From Acidobacteriota bacterium (GTDB lineage: Bacteria; Acidobacteriota; Terriglobia; Acidiferrales; UBA7541), in contig JABCZR010000013.1 in NCBI GenBank assembly GCA_013289585.1, positions 1-64,000 of the forward strand: 64,000 nucleotides of DNA. Reading direction: 5' to 3'. Positions within the stretch are counted from its first letter, which is position 1. Each line of letters begins with the position of its first letter. Shown one piece after another: positions 1-8,878 of this stretch. Below the pieces are notes generated by a model. The model saw only the letters and a list, made by a program, of their open reading frames with translations, was not told where the DNA came from and made no database searches. Made by a program: the position numbers and the translations under genes.

Positions 1-609
1 TGAGACGCTCGGATTCGAGGGGAAGTATCCATCGGACAAGTCAGGCCCGTACTGCAAACACGCGAGTCTCCGATTTCACCCTATGCCCCCTCGGACAATC
101 CAAGAAAGCCATAGGCCACGAGTCTCCAATAGGACCATGCGTTGCCACTCATCGAGTGGATGACCGTCAGGCTTGATGTTTCAGAAACGAATGGCGCCGT
201 CACAACAGTGAAATGGAACCACAGGCAGGAAGAAGGATCTCACCGTTTCGTGTGACGAAACGAAGCACGAAACTACGTCGCCTGAGCAAGACCACTCGAT
301 CACGAGTGCACGTTCAAACGGTTGGGCTGAATGCCGAGACAAAAACGTGTCGGCACCGAGCCGACGGGGAAGAATGTCTCTTGACATTCCCTTTTATAGG
401 ACTTCTCCGATTAGTGCGTTAACCAGGACTTGAGTCCCTACCTGTCACAATCGACAGTTGTTTGCACTGGGAATCTTGCTAAAACCGCCGGATACGAGAG
501 GGGCTCCTCATGGAAGTCACGCGAAGGGAATTGTTCAAGTTTTCAGCGGACCGAAGAACGCCATCAAGAACGCAGGCTCATCAGCCTTTGCCGATTGAAA
601 GGGGTCAAA
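1..609. other. gene-free leader
   Basis: I see no convincing gene here. Short open frames on both strands lack a Shine-Dalgarno sequence and resemble nothing I know. The open frame upstream of the phosphoesterase reads back to 430, but that part is basic and low-complexity, while a clear ribosome site and signal peptide begin at 610. The stretch probably holds the promoter of the phosphoesterase; I could not pick a convincing -35/-10 pair. Confidence 0.5.
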
Positions 610-1926
610 ATGAAATTAGGTGTAGATAATCTCACGGTGCTCGCCTGTGTTATCGGCCTAGCCGTGGCGTCATTTGCAGTACCTTTGAATGCGCAGGAGA
701 AGTCCACCAAAGCAGGATTCTCTTTTGATGTGTACGGCGATTCACGGTCGATGATGTATCTGCCATACAAACAGAGCGAAGAAGCGGAAGCACGTCAATT
801 GATGGTGGACATGTTTGAACTCGTGCTTCCAGCAAAAGTAGCGGATGCGGTCGTACAAAAGGATGTCAAGCTAACCTACGACCCGTCCAACAAAGAACTG
901 GTGCAGCTAATGATGCCGTTCATGACTGCTAGCGAAGTGACCACGTTAACGTTGGACAAGGGTTGGGTCACGGAGGCTTCGGTCGAGGACGTGAAACTAA
1001 TGCCGGGCGTCCGTCATGTGATGTTCCGGCTGCAAGGTGGCGACTGGGTTGCCCGTGAAGTAGTGAAGGACATCAAGGGTGGTAATGCAGAGTTTCTTCT
1101 CAGCACCGGCGACCTTGTCTGGTGGGGCAAGCAGGGTAACAAACCGTCCGAGAATCCCTACTGGAAGTTGGTGAACGAAGACGTATTGAAGCAGTTGCCG
1201 CACCCAGATAAGGAGATGAGAGCCGCCGGATTGGATGGGCGCGTTTTTCCCGCCGTTGGCAATCACGAAGTGTGGGACGACTCCGATGTCGAAGGCTTGC
1301 TGCAGTCGTTCCCATACCTGAAAAAGTTTGGAGTTACCGACAAACAACTGATTTACAAGTTTGATTTTGAAGGCGCGCGTTTCATCTTTTTGTGGACCGG
1401 CAAATACGACTATCGCGATCCCACCGGCTGGGGCGCGACGCGCCCTGCCTACGAAGAACAAATGAAGCAACTCAAGTCGTGGCTGGATGAGGCCAAGACC
1501 AAGGGCACGAAAAAGGTGTTCATCACCTTTCATGCTCCGGCGTTCTGTCGCTCGGGCATGGGACCAATTCCTGAGGAGCAGAATCCACATAAGACGATTG
1601 CAGCGTACGCGAAGGACTTGGACATCGTGGTGTTCAATGGACACGTGCACACGACCGAAGCCTACCAAGTAGATGGCGTGAAGTATTTCGTGCTTGGCGG
1701 CGGTGGCGCGGAACAAGACCCAATTCTGCCCGGCAGAACACACAACAAGGTTCCCGATGGTTATCCGCTGGACCAGTATTGGAAAGGTGAAGCTCCCAAA
1801 GAGGACTACAACTACTTACACGTGGAAGTGAAGCCCGGACAGCCGACGAAGTTCACCATCAATCGTTTCCGGCCATGGTCGGCTGAGCCGTTTGCAACTG
1901 TGGAACTATTTGGCGCTTCCAAATAA
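610..1926 (+). CDS. secreted metallophosphoesterase
   Basis: A 438-residue calcineurin-like phosphoesterase that would use a two-metal centre to hydrolyse phosphoesters outside the cytoplasm. A signal peptide covers about residues 1-29 (hydrophobic core then LNAQ). The metal-binding motifs appear in order: YGDSR near residue 42, TGDLVWWG near 164, GNHEVWDD near 217, FHAPAF near 310 and NGHVH near 343. The start was set at the ATG at 610 because AGGGG lies just upstream and the signal peptide follows at once. It is followed after 12 bp by a small membrane-protein gene, so the two may be co-transcribed. The substrate is unknown. The family call is firm; secretion is inferred from the N-terminus. 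Confidence 0.88.
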   Translation: MKLGVDNLTVLACVIGLAVASFAVPLNAQEKSTKAGFSFDVYGDSRSMMYLPYKQSEEAEARQLMVDMFELVLPAKVADAVVQKDVKLTYDPSNKELVQLMMPFMTASEVTTLTLDKGWVTEASVEDVKLMPGVRHVMFRLQGGDWVAREVVKDIKGGNAEFLLSTGDLVWWGKQGNKPSENPYWKLVNEDVLKQLPHPDKEMRAAGLDGRVFPAVGNHEVWDDSDVEGLLQSFPYLKKFGVTDKQLIYKFDFEGARFIFLWTGKYDYRDPTGWGATRPAYEEQMKQLKSWLDEAKTKGTKKVFITFHAPAFCRSGMGPIPEEQNPHKTIAAYAKDLDIVVFNGHVHTTEAYQVDGVKYFVLGGGGAEQDPILPGRTHNKVPDGYPLDQYWKGEAPKEDYNYLHVEVKPGQPTKFTINRFRPWSAEPFATVELFGASK

Positions 1927-1938
1927 GGACACAACTCG

Positions 1939-2280
1939 ATGCCATTCAAGTTCGTGCTTCCACTACCACGATTCGTCTTTCATCCGCTTACAGCAGGAAC
2001 CATCGCGGCAATTCATATCTATCTAGCATACGGTCAGCTTGCCATGCTGGCGACGGGCCACGTCGAGTGGGTACACATCTGGAAGGGCTTCGGCGTGTTG
2101 TTCGGTGCATACGTATTCGCTGCACTCGCGTCACGCCGCATCCCCAGATTCGTGCAGCACGCCCGTCCAGTATCAAACTGTGTTTCCGAGCAGGGGCGGT
2201 TGCATATCCCTGAGAACTTCTTAAGGAACGGTTTCACATGCCCCTTTGCGAGGAAGATTTCAGGCCTAGCAGAAAAGTGA
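1939..2280 (+). CDS. small membrane protein, 3' end probably replaced
   Basis: A 113-codon frame. The first ~67 residues form a coherent small membrane protein: two hydrophobic helices at about 12-40 and 48-64, with HPLTAG, VHIWKGFG and YVFAALASR segments typical of hypothetical proteins I associate with Acidobacteriota. From about residue 70 on, the composition changes and the frame lies antisense to the end of a truncated nucleotidyltransferase. I infer that the genuine gene ended, or was cut, near 2140-2210 and that the tail is accidental. It starts 12 bp after the phosphoesterase, suggesting an operon. Function unknown. Confidence 0.5.
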   Translation: MPFKFVLPLPRFVFHPLTAGTIAAIHIYLAYGQLAMLATGHVEWVHIWKGFGVLFGAYVFAALASRRIPRFVQHARPVSNCVSEQGRLHIPENFLRNGFTCPFARKISGLAEK

Positions 2281-2639
2281 TCCCACGTGGCGGTTGTGAA
2301 CTCCACCGGCGCGAACAAGAAATGCAGAGCCGATGGATTGCCTATAGCGGCGAGCCCTGCCCATTTCATCAGTGTATATAGGCAGACGTCCACATCTTGC
2401 GGCCCGTTCCCTCCGACCTTGCCTCCGGTCGTGAAAACGAAATGATCCTCGCGTTCGAGCCCAAGAAGTTTGGTCGCCGGCGGAATATAGAGTCCGTACC
2501 AGTCGGTATCGTCGGTCGTGCCCAATTTCGCGCCGTGCGCTTGGGAGCCACCGATGCACGCCATGATCAAGTTTTCTTGATGGGCGAATCCGTATTGTGC
2601 GAAGTCGGGCTTCACTTTCCGGTCCTTGGTACCGTTCAT
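2034..2639 (-). pseudogene. truncated nucleotidyltransferase
   Basis: The frame opens with a recognisable predicted nucleotidyltransferase of the DNA-polymerase-beta superfamily: GGSQAHGA followed by TDDTDWYG gives the usual GS-x(10-12)-DxD metal and nucleotide site. Similarity to the family continues to about residue 140 (LAKGHVKPFL). After that, near 2215, the frame runs on into sequence that reads as the 3' part of the opposite membrane-protein gene and has no family character. The family normally carries roughly a further 100 residues, which are absent. The start codon at 2639 lies between two GGTACC palindromes. I read this as a 3'-truncated gene at a recombination junction. Confidence 0.6.
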
Positions 2640-2884
2640 GGTACCTCGTTACCGTCGTGAGCGCACAAATCCGGTTTCGACGTTAATCAGGAGTTGATCT
2701 GCCGTTTACATCTACAGAGACACTTTTCCGGCTGTCGGACTTCGACCAGGAGCATGATTGTAACTTTTGACAGTTCCAAGCCGGGAGCCATAGGGGCAGA
2801 ATCGGCACCTCTCTGAGGTTGCGCCACCCTGTTCCGCGCAGGAATCTGCCGCACCTTCCGGCAAGTGAGAAAGCGAGGACATTC

Positions 2885-4558
2885 ATGAAGTACCTGGGAA
2901 AAACAGCTCTTGCAGTTGCAGCGTTTCTTGCGATTTTGGGGCTGGCAGCATCGCCACCCGCCTCCGCGCAAAAGAAACCCAACATTATTGTGATCATGGG
3001 GGACGACGTCGGTTGGTTTAACATCGGCGCCTACCACCAGGGCATTATGTCCGGAAAGACGCCGAACCTCGACAAACTGGCGGCGGCTGGCATGAGGTTT
3101 ACCGATTATTACGCCGAGGCCAGCTGTACGGCGGGCCGCGCCAATTTCATTACGGGCGAAATCCCGCTTCGCACGGGCCTGACGACCGTGGGCCAGGCCG
3201 GAGCGGACGTGGGTTTGCCGGACCAGGCCGCCACCCTTGCCTTGGCCCTTAAAGCGCAGGGTTACGAGACCGCGCAGTTTGGAAAGAACCATCTCGGTGA
3301 CCTGAATAAGTACTTGCCTTGCCTGCACGGCTTCGACGAGTTCTTCGGCTACCTTTACCACCTCGACGCCATGTCCGATCCCTACTGGTTCGACTATCCG
3401 CAGGACTGGATCGACAAGACCGGGCCGCGCACTCTAACCCACTGCTGGGCCACCGACACGGACGACCCCACGGTGATGCCGCGCTGGGGCAAGGTCGGAA
3501 AACAGAAAATCGTAGATGAGGGCCCCTTGGCGCCTTTCCCCGACATGAAGGACATGCAGAACTGGCAAAAGGGTCGCACGGCCAAGTACGACATGGAGAC
3601 CTTTGACTCAGTTCTCGTAGAAAACACCAACGGCGCTATGGATAAGGCCAAGAAAGACGGCAAGCCCTTCTTCATCTGGCACAACACCACTCGCATGCAC
3701 GTCTTTACCTACCTCCCGCCGAAGTACCAGGCCATGATGAATGCCACGGACAACTATAACCTGGAAGAAGCGGGCATGGCCCAAATGGATGATAGTATCG
3801 GCGCTATTCTTAAACACCTCGACGACATCGGCGAAGCTGACAACACCATCGTCATCTTCACCACCGACAATGGCGCCGAAGTCTTCACCTGGCCGGATGG
3901 CGGCATGACTCCTTTTAAGGGCACCAAGGGCACGGCCTTCGAAGGTGGCTTCCGTGTTCCCGCCATCATCCGCTGGCCCGGTCATATCAAGCCCGGCACA
4001 GTTGAGAACGGGATTTTCTCCGGCCTCGACTGGTTCCCAACTCTTGTTGCTGCCGCCGGTAATCCGAACATCACTGACCAGCTCCTCAAGGGCGTGAAGC
4101 TTGGCGACCGGACCTTCAAGAACCACCTGGACGGCTACAACCAGATGGCTCTTCTGACAGGCACAGGTCCTTCGGCACGCCACGAGCTTTTTTACTTCGC
4201 GGGCCCGCACCTCGGGGCAATCCGCATCGACGATTTCAAATACCAGTTCATTCAGCAGCCATACGGATGGCCCGGTGAGAAGGTCAGCACGGATATGCCC
4301 ACCATCGTGAACATTCGCCAGGACCCCTTCGAGCGTACATCGAGCATCCGCGGGGAGACTCCCTTGAACAGCGCATTCGGCTATGGGAATGAGTTCTTTG
4401 CGCGCGAGTTCTGGCGCTTCGTCAACGTGCAACAGACCGTAGCAAAGCTCGCGATGACGGCAATCGACTTTCCTCCAATGCAAGACCCAGCTTCCTTCAA
4501 CCTGGATGCCATCAAACAAAAAATCCAGGAAGCCATTAAGGCTCACGAAAGTCAGTAG
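2885..4558 (+). CDS. arylsulfatase-family sulfatase (CxAxR type)
   Basis: A 557-residue sulfatase with signal peptide (about 1-28, ending ASAQ). The N-terminal metal aspartates are in VIMGDDVG. The nucleophile motif is SCTAGR with Cys81, matching the C-x-A-x-R variant that formylglycine-generating enzyme can convert. GKNHLGD, a TTDNGAE metal site and KGTKGTAFEGGFRVP follow, as expected for the alkaline-phosphatase fold. It would hydrolyse sulfate esters in the periplasm or outside. The start at 2885 is preferred over an upstream ATG at 2819 because a GAGG site and the signal peptide begin there. No formylglycine-generating enzyme gene is in the window, so activation would have to come from elsewhere. 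The substrate cannot be told. Confidence 0.9.
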   Translation: MKYLGKTALAVAAFLAILGLAASPPASAQKKPNIIVIMGDDVGWFNIGAYHQGIMSGKTPNLDKLAAAGMRFTDYYAEASCTAGRANFITGEIPLRTGLTTVGQAGADVGLPDQAATLALALKAQGYETAQFGKNHLGDLNKYLPCLHGFDEFFGYLYHLDAMSDPYWFDYPQDWIDKTGPRTLTHCWATDTDDPTVMPRWGKVGKQKIVDEGPLAPFPDMKDMQNWQKGRTAKYDMETFDSVLVENTNGAMDKAKKDGKPFFIWHNTTRMHVFTYLPPKYQAMMNATDNYNLEEAGMAQMDDSIGAILKHLDDIGEADNTIVIFTTDNGAEVFTWPDGGMTPFKGTKGTAFEGGFRVPAIIRWPGHIKPGTVENGIFSGLDWFPTLVAAAGNPNITDQLLKGVKLGDRTFKNHLDGYNQMALLTGTGPSARHELFYFAGPHLGAIRIDDFKYQFIQQPYGWPGEKVSTDMPTIVNIRQDPFERTSSIRGETPLNSAFGYGNEFFAREFWRFVNVQQTVAKLAMTAIDFPPMQDPASFNLDAIKQKIQEAIKAHESQ

Positions 4559-4575
4559 ACCAACTCTTAACCCGC

Positions 4576-4597
4576 GGGCGGCTCGCAAGGGCCGCCC
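4576..4597 (+). terminator. hairpin after the sulfatase gene
   Basis: Inverted repeat GGGCGGC / GCCGCCC (4576-4582 and 4591-4597) with an 8-base loop, 17 bp after the sulfatase stop. There is no clear T-tract, so it may be a weak or Rho-assisted terminator. Confidence 0.45.
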
Positions 4598-4899
4598 TCC
4601 ACGCATCACCTATGAACGCCACGGAATCGCACGGGCTGCGTGTTTGCTTACACCTTGAACAGATATTCTTCAGGATCTATGTCACCGAATCCACGTCCGG
4701 TAAAACCCGACCGGTATGAACGAGGTGGTATCTATCTTTGTCGTCTCCCAAAACAACTTGTGACCGAAACGACGGTTGGAATAGCGCGAGAACGAGACGG
4801 GGTTGCAGAAATAAGGGGCGTGCCCAATCGCGGGCCCTCCCCGCAATGGAGTGTTTTGGTTATCCTGGACAGGCCGCGAAGTCTTCCCTGCGAGACAAC
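4598..4899. other. gap before the DUF72 remnant
   Basis: About 300 bp without a supported gene. The DUF72 frame stays open back to 4738, but the extra 54 residues are basic and unlike the family. I see no clear promoter or RNA. Confidence 0.4.
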
Positions 4900-5596
4900 A
4901 TGACCGCTGAAATTCGTCTCGGCACGACAGGATTCGCCGCTGACGGCTGGCCCGGCTCGTTTTACCCCGAAGGCATGAACCCGCTGGATTATCTCCAATA
5001 CTACTCGACGAGATTCGACACCGTAGAAATCGATTCGACTTTCTACCGACTTCCCAAAGTGGAAACCGTGAGCAATTGGGCTCTAAAGACACCGCCCGGC
5101 TTCGTCTTCTCACTAATGGTCCCTAGAGCAATAACCCACGATAAAATTCCGCTGGATTGTCACAAAGAGTTTGAACTTTTCATTAGTGCAGCCCACATCC
5201 TCGGCGAGAAACTCGGACCAATTCTTTTACAGTTTCCTCATTTCAATGAGAGCGTGTTCACCAGCTCCGCGCGGTTCATATCGAGACTCAACGCGTTCCT
5301 CAACGAGTTGCCACGCGGTAGATACAAATTCGCCATCGAGATCCGAAATAAGGATTGGCTGACCCCATGGCTAGCTGATCAGCTCCGCGAGCACAATCTC
5401 GCGTTGGTGCTGCAAGATCAATTATGGATGCCGCGTACGGAAGTACTGTTAGAGAAATTCGATCCGATAATAGCCGACTTCGCCATCATCCGTTGGCAGG
5501 GAGATCACAAAGGTCACCAGTCTCTTCCATCAAAAATGCAATCTGCTGAGAGCTCGGGTGGTAATCTACGCCTATAATCATCATGTTCGGCTCCTT
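4900..5596 (+). pseudogene. DUF72 family protein, frameshifted and interrupted
   Basis: The frame from the ATG at 4900 begins with a textbook DUF72 start (RLGTTGF, then WPGSFYP, EIDSTFYRLP, LLQFPHFN, FAIEIRN), the TIM-barrel family usually about 250-290 residues long. It runs to a stop at 5577 after RWQGDHKG. The family's late motif (VIYAYNHH) is readable only in the next frame, at about 5552-5584, so a frameshift with some lost codons lies near 5510-5555. At 5597 the sequence passes into the group II intron, and I cannot find the expected remaining C-terminal residues beyond the intron. The gene is therefore doubly broken. DUF72 has no settled biochemical role that I can rely on here. Confidence 0.75.
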
Positions 5597-7401
5597 GTGC
5601 GCCGGGTAAACCGGCGAGGTGAAGTGAATGCAAAATCACTCGATGAAGGAATAGCGAGCCACATCGACCCCGAGTCATGCGGAGCCACTCGTGAGGGTGG
5701 CGTCGAAGCGTTGACAGGGGAAAATATAGGGCGGGTATTCAGCTGCGTAAGAACTAACTCCGGGACGCCGACGTTGTAAGGAGAAGCGGAAGGCAATACC
5801 AGTCACACCGATTTCGCGAGGTGTAGCTGGGTCCCGCGCAGTCATAGACCCCGTGCACGTATGGAAGCACCTCGCAAGGGAACCGGGAGATCCCGTGTTC
5901 ACCCGGAGGTAACAAGACCGGGACGCGTCGGGAAGTCCAAAGACGTACGCCGACGATGAACGAACACGGGAAGTCGGACAGACCTGTAGTACCTGAGAAA
6001 TCCCCGAACAAGACTGGGAAACCGGAGGCGGAGGGGATGGAGGGAAGAGGTTTGACCAAAGGGAACCTGCCACAGCAAAACGCAACCCGGACACCGAGCC
6101 GGATCGTTGCGCCCAATGCGCTCGAGCGGGTACGTCAGGCAGCAAGAAAAGATAAGAAGTTACGGTTCACAGCGCTCCTGCACCACGTCTACAACCTAGA
6201 AACACTTCGCATGGCTTACTTCCGTTTGAAGAAGGAAGCTTCGCCTGGTGTGGACGGGGAGACGTGGCGGCACTACGGAGAACAACTGGAGAATCATCTC
6301 CAAAACCTCTGCGAGAGGCTGAAGCAAGGAGCGTACCGAGCAAAACCGGTGAGAAGGGTGTACATCCCCAAGGCCGACGGGCGGCAAAGACCGCTAGGAG
6401 TAACGGCGCTGGAAGATAAGATCGTCCAGCGTGCGACGGTCGAGGTGCTGAACGCCATCTACGAAACGGATTTTCTCGGCTTCTCGTATGGGTTCCGGCC
6501 GAAGCGAAGTCAGCATCAAGCGCTGGATGCGCTGTACACGGGACTGCTGACAAGAAGAGTGAGCTGGGTGCTTGATTTGGACATTCGCAGCTTTTTCGAC
6601 AAGATTTCACACGAATGGCTGGTGAAGTTCATCGAGCATCGAATTGCGGACCTCCTCCAACACGCCGGCATTCAGCCATTTCTGGATGAGTGGGTTCAAG
6701 CGTGGCGCCGCAAACAAGCACACGGTGATGTCATCATCGTGCGATTTGCAGACGACATCGTCGTTGGATTCCAGGGAAAATCGGATGCCAAGCGGTTCTG
6801 GGCAGAACTAACGAAACGAATGCGGAAGTTCGACCTCGAACTGCATCCCGAGAAAACGCGCCTACTGGAGTTCGGACCATTTGCGATCCGGGATCGCCAG
6901 CGGCGTGGAGAGGGAAGACCTGAAACGTTCAACTTCCTCGGCTTTACGCATATCTGCGGAAAGAAAAGGAGTTCCGGGTGTTTCACAGTGTTACGGCAGA
7001 CGATCCGCAAACGGTTACAAGCGAAGCTGAACGAGGTGAAAGCCGCGCTCCGGCGACGCATGCACCACCCTATCCCCGAAGTAGGACAGTGGCTGCGATC
7101 AGTGGTTGATGGACACAATCGCTACTACGGCGTGCCCATGAACGACGCTGCGCTGCATCTCTTTCGACTCCAAGTAGGACGGCTGTGGCATCGCGCATTA
7201 TCACGTCGCAGCCAGAACGGCCATGTCCCCTGGGATCGAATGCATCGGCTCATCGGTCACTGGCTACATCCTGTTCGCATCTATCATCCTTATCCCCTAC
7301 GCCGCATGGGCGTTGTCACCTAAGGTAAGAGCCGGATGCGGGAAATCCGCTCGTCCGGATCCGCGGAGGGGGTCATGGGCAACTGTGATCCCTACTCCGA
7401 C
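5597..7401 (+). mobile_element. group II intron (degenerate)
   Basis: The left boundary is GTGCG at 5597, the usual group II 5' start, followed by a CCGGGTAAACCGG stem. An intron-encoded protein frame occupies 5956-7323. Just after its stop comes a domain V-like hairpin (about 7329-7361, with a GGAAAT apical loop between GCG/CGC arms), then a domain VI-like stem (about 7363-7401) ending CTACTCCGAC, a canonical AY 3' end. The total is about 1.8 kb. The element sits in the tail of the DUF72 remnant. Its encoded protein has lost key reverse-transcriptase blocks, so the element is probably immobile unless helped in trans. The exact ends are inferred from consensus. Confidence 0.8.
5956..7323 (+). 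pseudogene. group II intron reverse transcriptase/maturase, internally rearranged
   Basis: A 455-codon frame for an LtrA-type intron-encoded protein. Recognisable in order are the N-terminal region, RT blocks (SPGVDGETW, YIPKADGRQRPLGV, GFRPKRS, LDLDIRSFFDKI), FADD in place of the usual YADD, then maturase and C-terminal segments (TFNFLGFTHICGK, RYYGVPMN, HPYPLRRMGVVT). Between EHRIAD and the W-x-AWRRKQ segment the expected QKWLNAG, QGG and SPLLAN-IYLH blocks are missing on this strand. Instead about 38 bp (6651-6688) read, on the opposite strand, as IQKWLNAGVLEE: that piece has been inverted and the following ~40 codons deleted, all in frame. RT block 4 is lost, so reverse transcription should be impossible. 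Splicing ability is unknown. Confidence 0.85.
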
Positions 7402-7537
7402 TCTCCCGAGCCTTTGGTCGTCGAACAACCACAGTCTACTCGGGTCGAGGAGCCGACATTGTTATGCAATCATGTGCCGTACCTACACCAAGGCCCGGGA
7501 CGGCCCGAGAACGTGCTTTGATCAAAATGAGCGGGCC

Positions 7538-7774
7538 TCATTTCATTGCGAAGCGTTTCTCGAACAGTTCCTGTGATAGTTTGGCCCCCTCCTCTGTAAG
7601 CGCGACTGACTTGGCCTTCGTTGCCGGATTTGAGATGTAGCCTTTTTCATGCAAGGAATTCATCACTTCCCAGTCGTGGCCCTTCCAGGTTCTCAACCCA
7701 AATTTGTCCTTGAAGGAAGTCAAATAGAGCAGTGCCAAAACCGTCTGTTCAACTTTTTCCTGATCAATGTCCAT
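7538..7774 (-). CDS. DUF6429 family protein
   Basis: A 78-residue protein that I recognise as DUF6429: it starts MDxDQEKVEQTVLALLYLT, continues with WKGHDWEVMNSLHEKGYIS and KAKSVALTEEG, and ends in a basic tail. The layout suggests a small winged-helix-like fold, but no function is established that I can cite. A good AGGTGGT ribosome site precedes the ATG. It sits convergent to the intron and divergent from the recombinase gene, in the accessory segment. These small proteins often accompany transposons and islands; that is an impression, not a proof. Confidence 0.75.
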   Translation of the reverse strand: MDIDQEKVEQTVLALLYLTSFKDKFGLRTWKGHDWEVMNSLHEKGYISNPATKAKSVALTEEGAKLSQELFEKRFAMK

Positions 7775-7930
7775 CGATCACCACCTTATAGTCCCGGAAT
7801 GCGAGAGACCGAATCTTTGAGTTTTGACCCCAACAAGCACCTTCATACTCCCTTGCCTCTGTGAAGTCGAGAGCTTGAGGGATGGATCGAATTGTGCGGT
7901 CTATGGCCTGCCGTTGGGAGGCGGCTGACC

Positions 7931-8878
7931 ATGAAGCGCAAAACCAAGCACAGGCAGACCCGGCTGAAGACAAAGCTAGGCCTGCCCGATTTGGAGCATG
8001 CCAAGTTGGCGGTGATTGTTAGCCTAAGATCATTTGAATCGCAGCGCAGCTATCGACACTCGATCGATGAGTTTGTGACTTGGTATTGCTCCGCTCCGCG
8101 ACTATCGTTCAACAAGGCGGTCGTTCTCCGTTACCGACTTCATCTCGAAGAACGTCACTTGGCTGCCGGGACTATAAACGTCAGGCTGGCAGCGGTCCGA
8201 CGACTCGCCTATGAAGCGGCAGATACCGGGCTCCTGAGCCCGGACCTGGCCGCTGGTATCCGTCGCATGAAAGGCGCAAAGAAACTTGGGTGCCGACTCG
8301 GGAATTGGTTAACGGCCGAGGAAGCCCGAACGCTTTGGCAACTCCCTGACCCTACCACTCTGAAGGGCAAGAGGGACCGGGCGATTCTTGCTTTGCTATT
8401 GGGTTGTGGCCTGAGGCGTCGCGAACTGACTGAACTCACGATTGATCACTTCCAACGTCGCGAGGATCACTGGGCCATCGTTGATTTGATAGGGAAAGGT
8501 GGTCACGTTCGAACCATACCGGTGCCCTCGTGGGTTAAGGGAACCGTTGACGATTGGCTCGCAGCGTCTAAAATCGTCAACGGGCGGTTATTTCGTTGTG
8601 TATGTAGGATGGGAACGATTTGGGGCACGGAAATGACCGAGAAGGTGGTGTGGCATGTCGTTAAGCAATACGCGGGCAAAGTCGGAATTCTAAAACTCGC
8701 GCCACACGACCTTCGAAGGTCGTGTGCTCGTCTCTGCCACGGTGCAGGGGGCGAGCTGGAACAAATTCAGTTTCTGCTGGGCCACGTCTCGGTGCAGACC
8801 ACGGAAAAATATCTCGGCTGCAAACAGCGATTGAGAGAGGCCGTGAACGACAAGATTGGAATTGAACCGGGCCCGTGA
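7931..8878 (+). CDS. tyrosine recombinase / site-specific integrase
   Basis: A 315-residue phage-integrase-family recombinase with the N-terminal SAM-like core-binding domain (about 25-115) and a C-terminal catalytic domain. The catalytic set is complete: Arg162 in GCGLRRREL, Lys189 in GKGGHVR, His259 and Arg262 in HDLRRS, His285 in LLGHVS and Tyr294 in TEKYLG. The ATG at 7931 was preferred to an upstream ATG at 7892 because the extra 13 residues look non-coding and the basic start MKRKTKHRQ is typical. The gene points at a lone tRNA 3' end about 430 bp downstream, its probable attachment site. The catalytic HDLRRS codons lie inside a perfect 24-bp palindrome. It probably mobilised the left-hand accessory region. 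Confidence 0.9.
   Translation: MKRKTKHRQTRLKTKLGLPDLEHAKLAVIVSLRSFESQRSYRHSIDEFVTWYCSAPRLSFNKAVVLRYRLHLEERHLAAGTINVRLAAVRRLAYEAADTGLLSPDLAAGIRRMKGAKKLGCRLGNWLTAEEARTLWQLPDPTTLKGKRDRAILALLLGCGLRRRELTELTIDHFQRREDHWAIVDLIGKGGHVRTIPVPSWVKGTVDDWLAASKIVNGRLFRCVCRMGTIWGTEMTEKVVWHVVKQYAGKVGILKLAPHDLRRSCARLCHGAGGELEQIQFLLGHVSVQTTEKYLGCKQRLREAVNDKIGIEPGP
8703..8726. repeat. 24-bp perfect palindrome inside the recombinase gene
   Basis: Half-site CACACGACCTTC is followed directly by its reverse complement, covering the codons for the catalytic HDLRRS motif. It could extrude as a cruciform or be bound by a dimer; it may also be chance. Confidence 0.6.

Noticed and set aside
997-1743. 248-codon frame antisense to the phosphoesterase gene
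   Set aside because: It overlaps a clearly coding frame with full family motifs, and shows no ribosome site or known domain.
3608-4609. 333-codon frame antisense to the sulfatase gene
   Set aside because: It is a shadow of a GC-biased coding frame and lacks family character.
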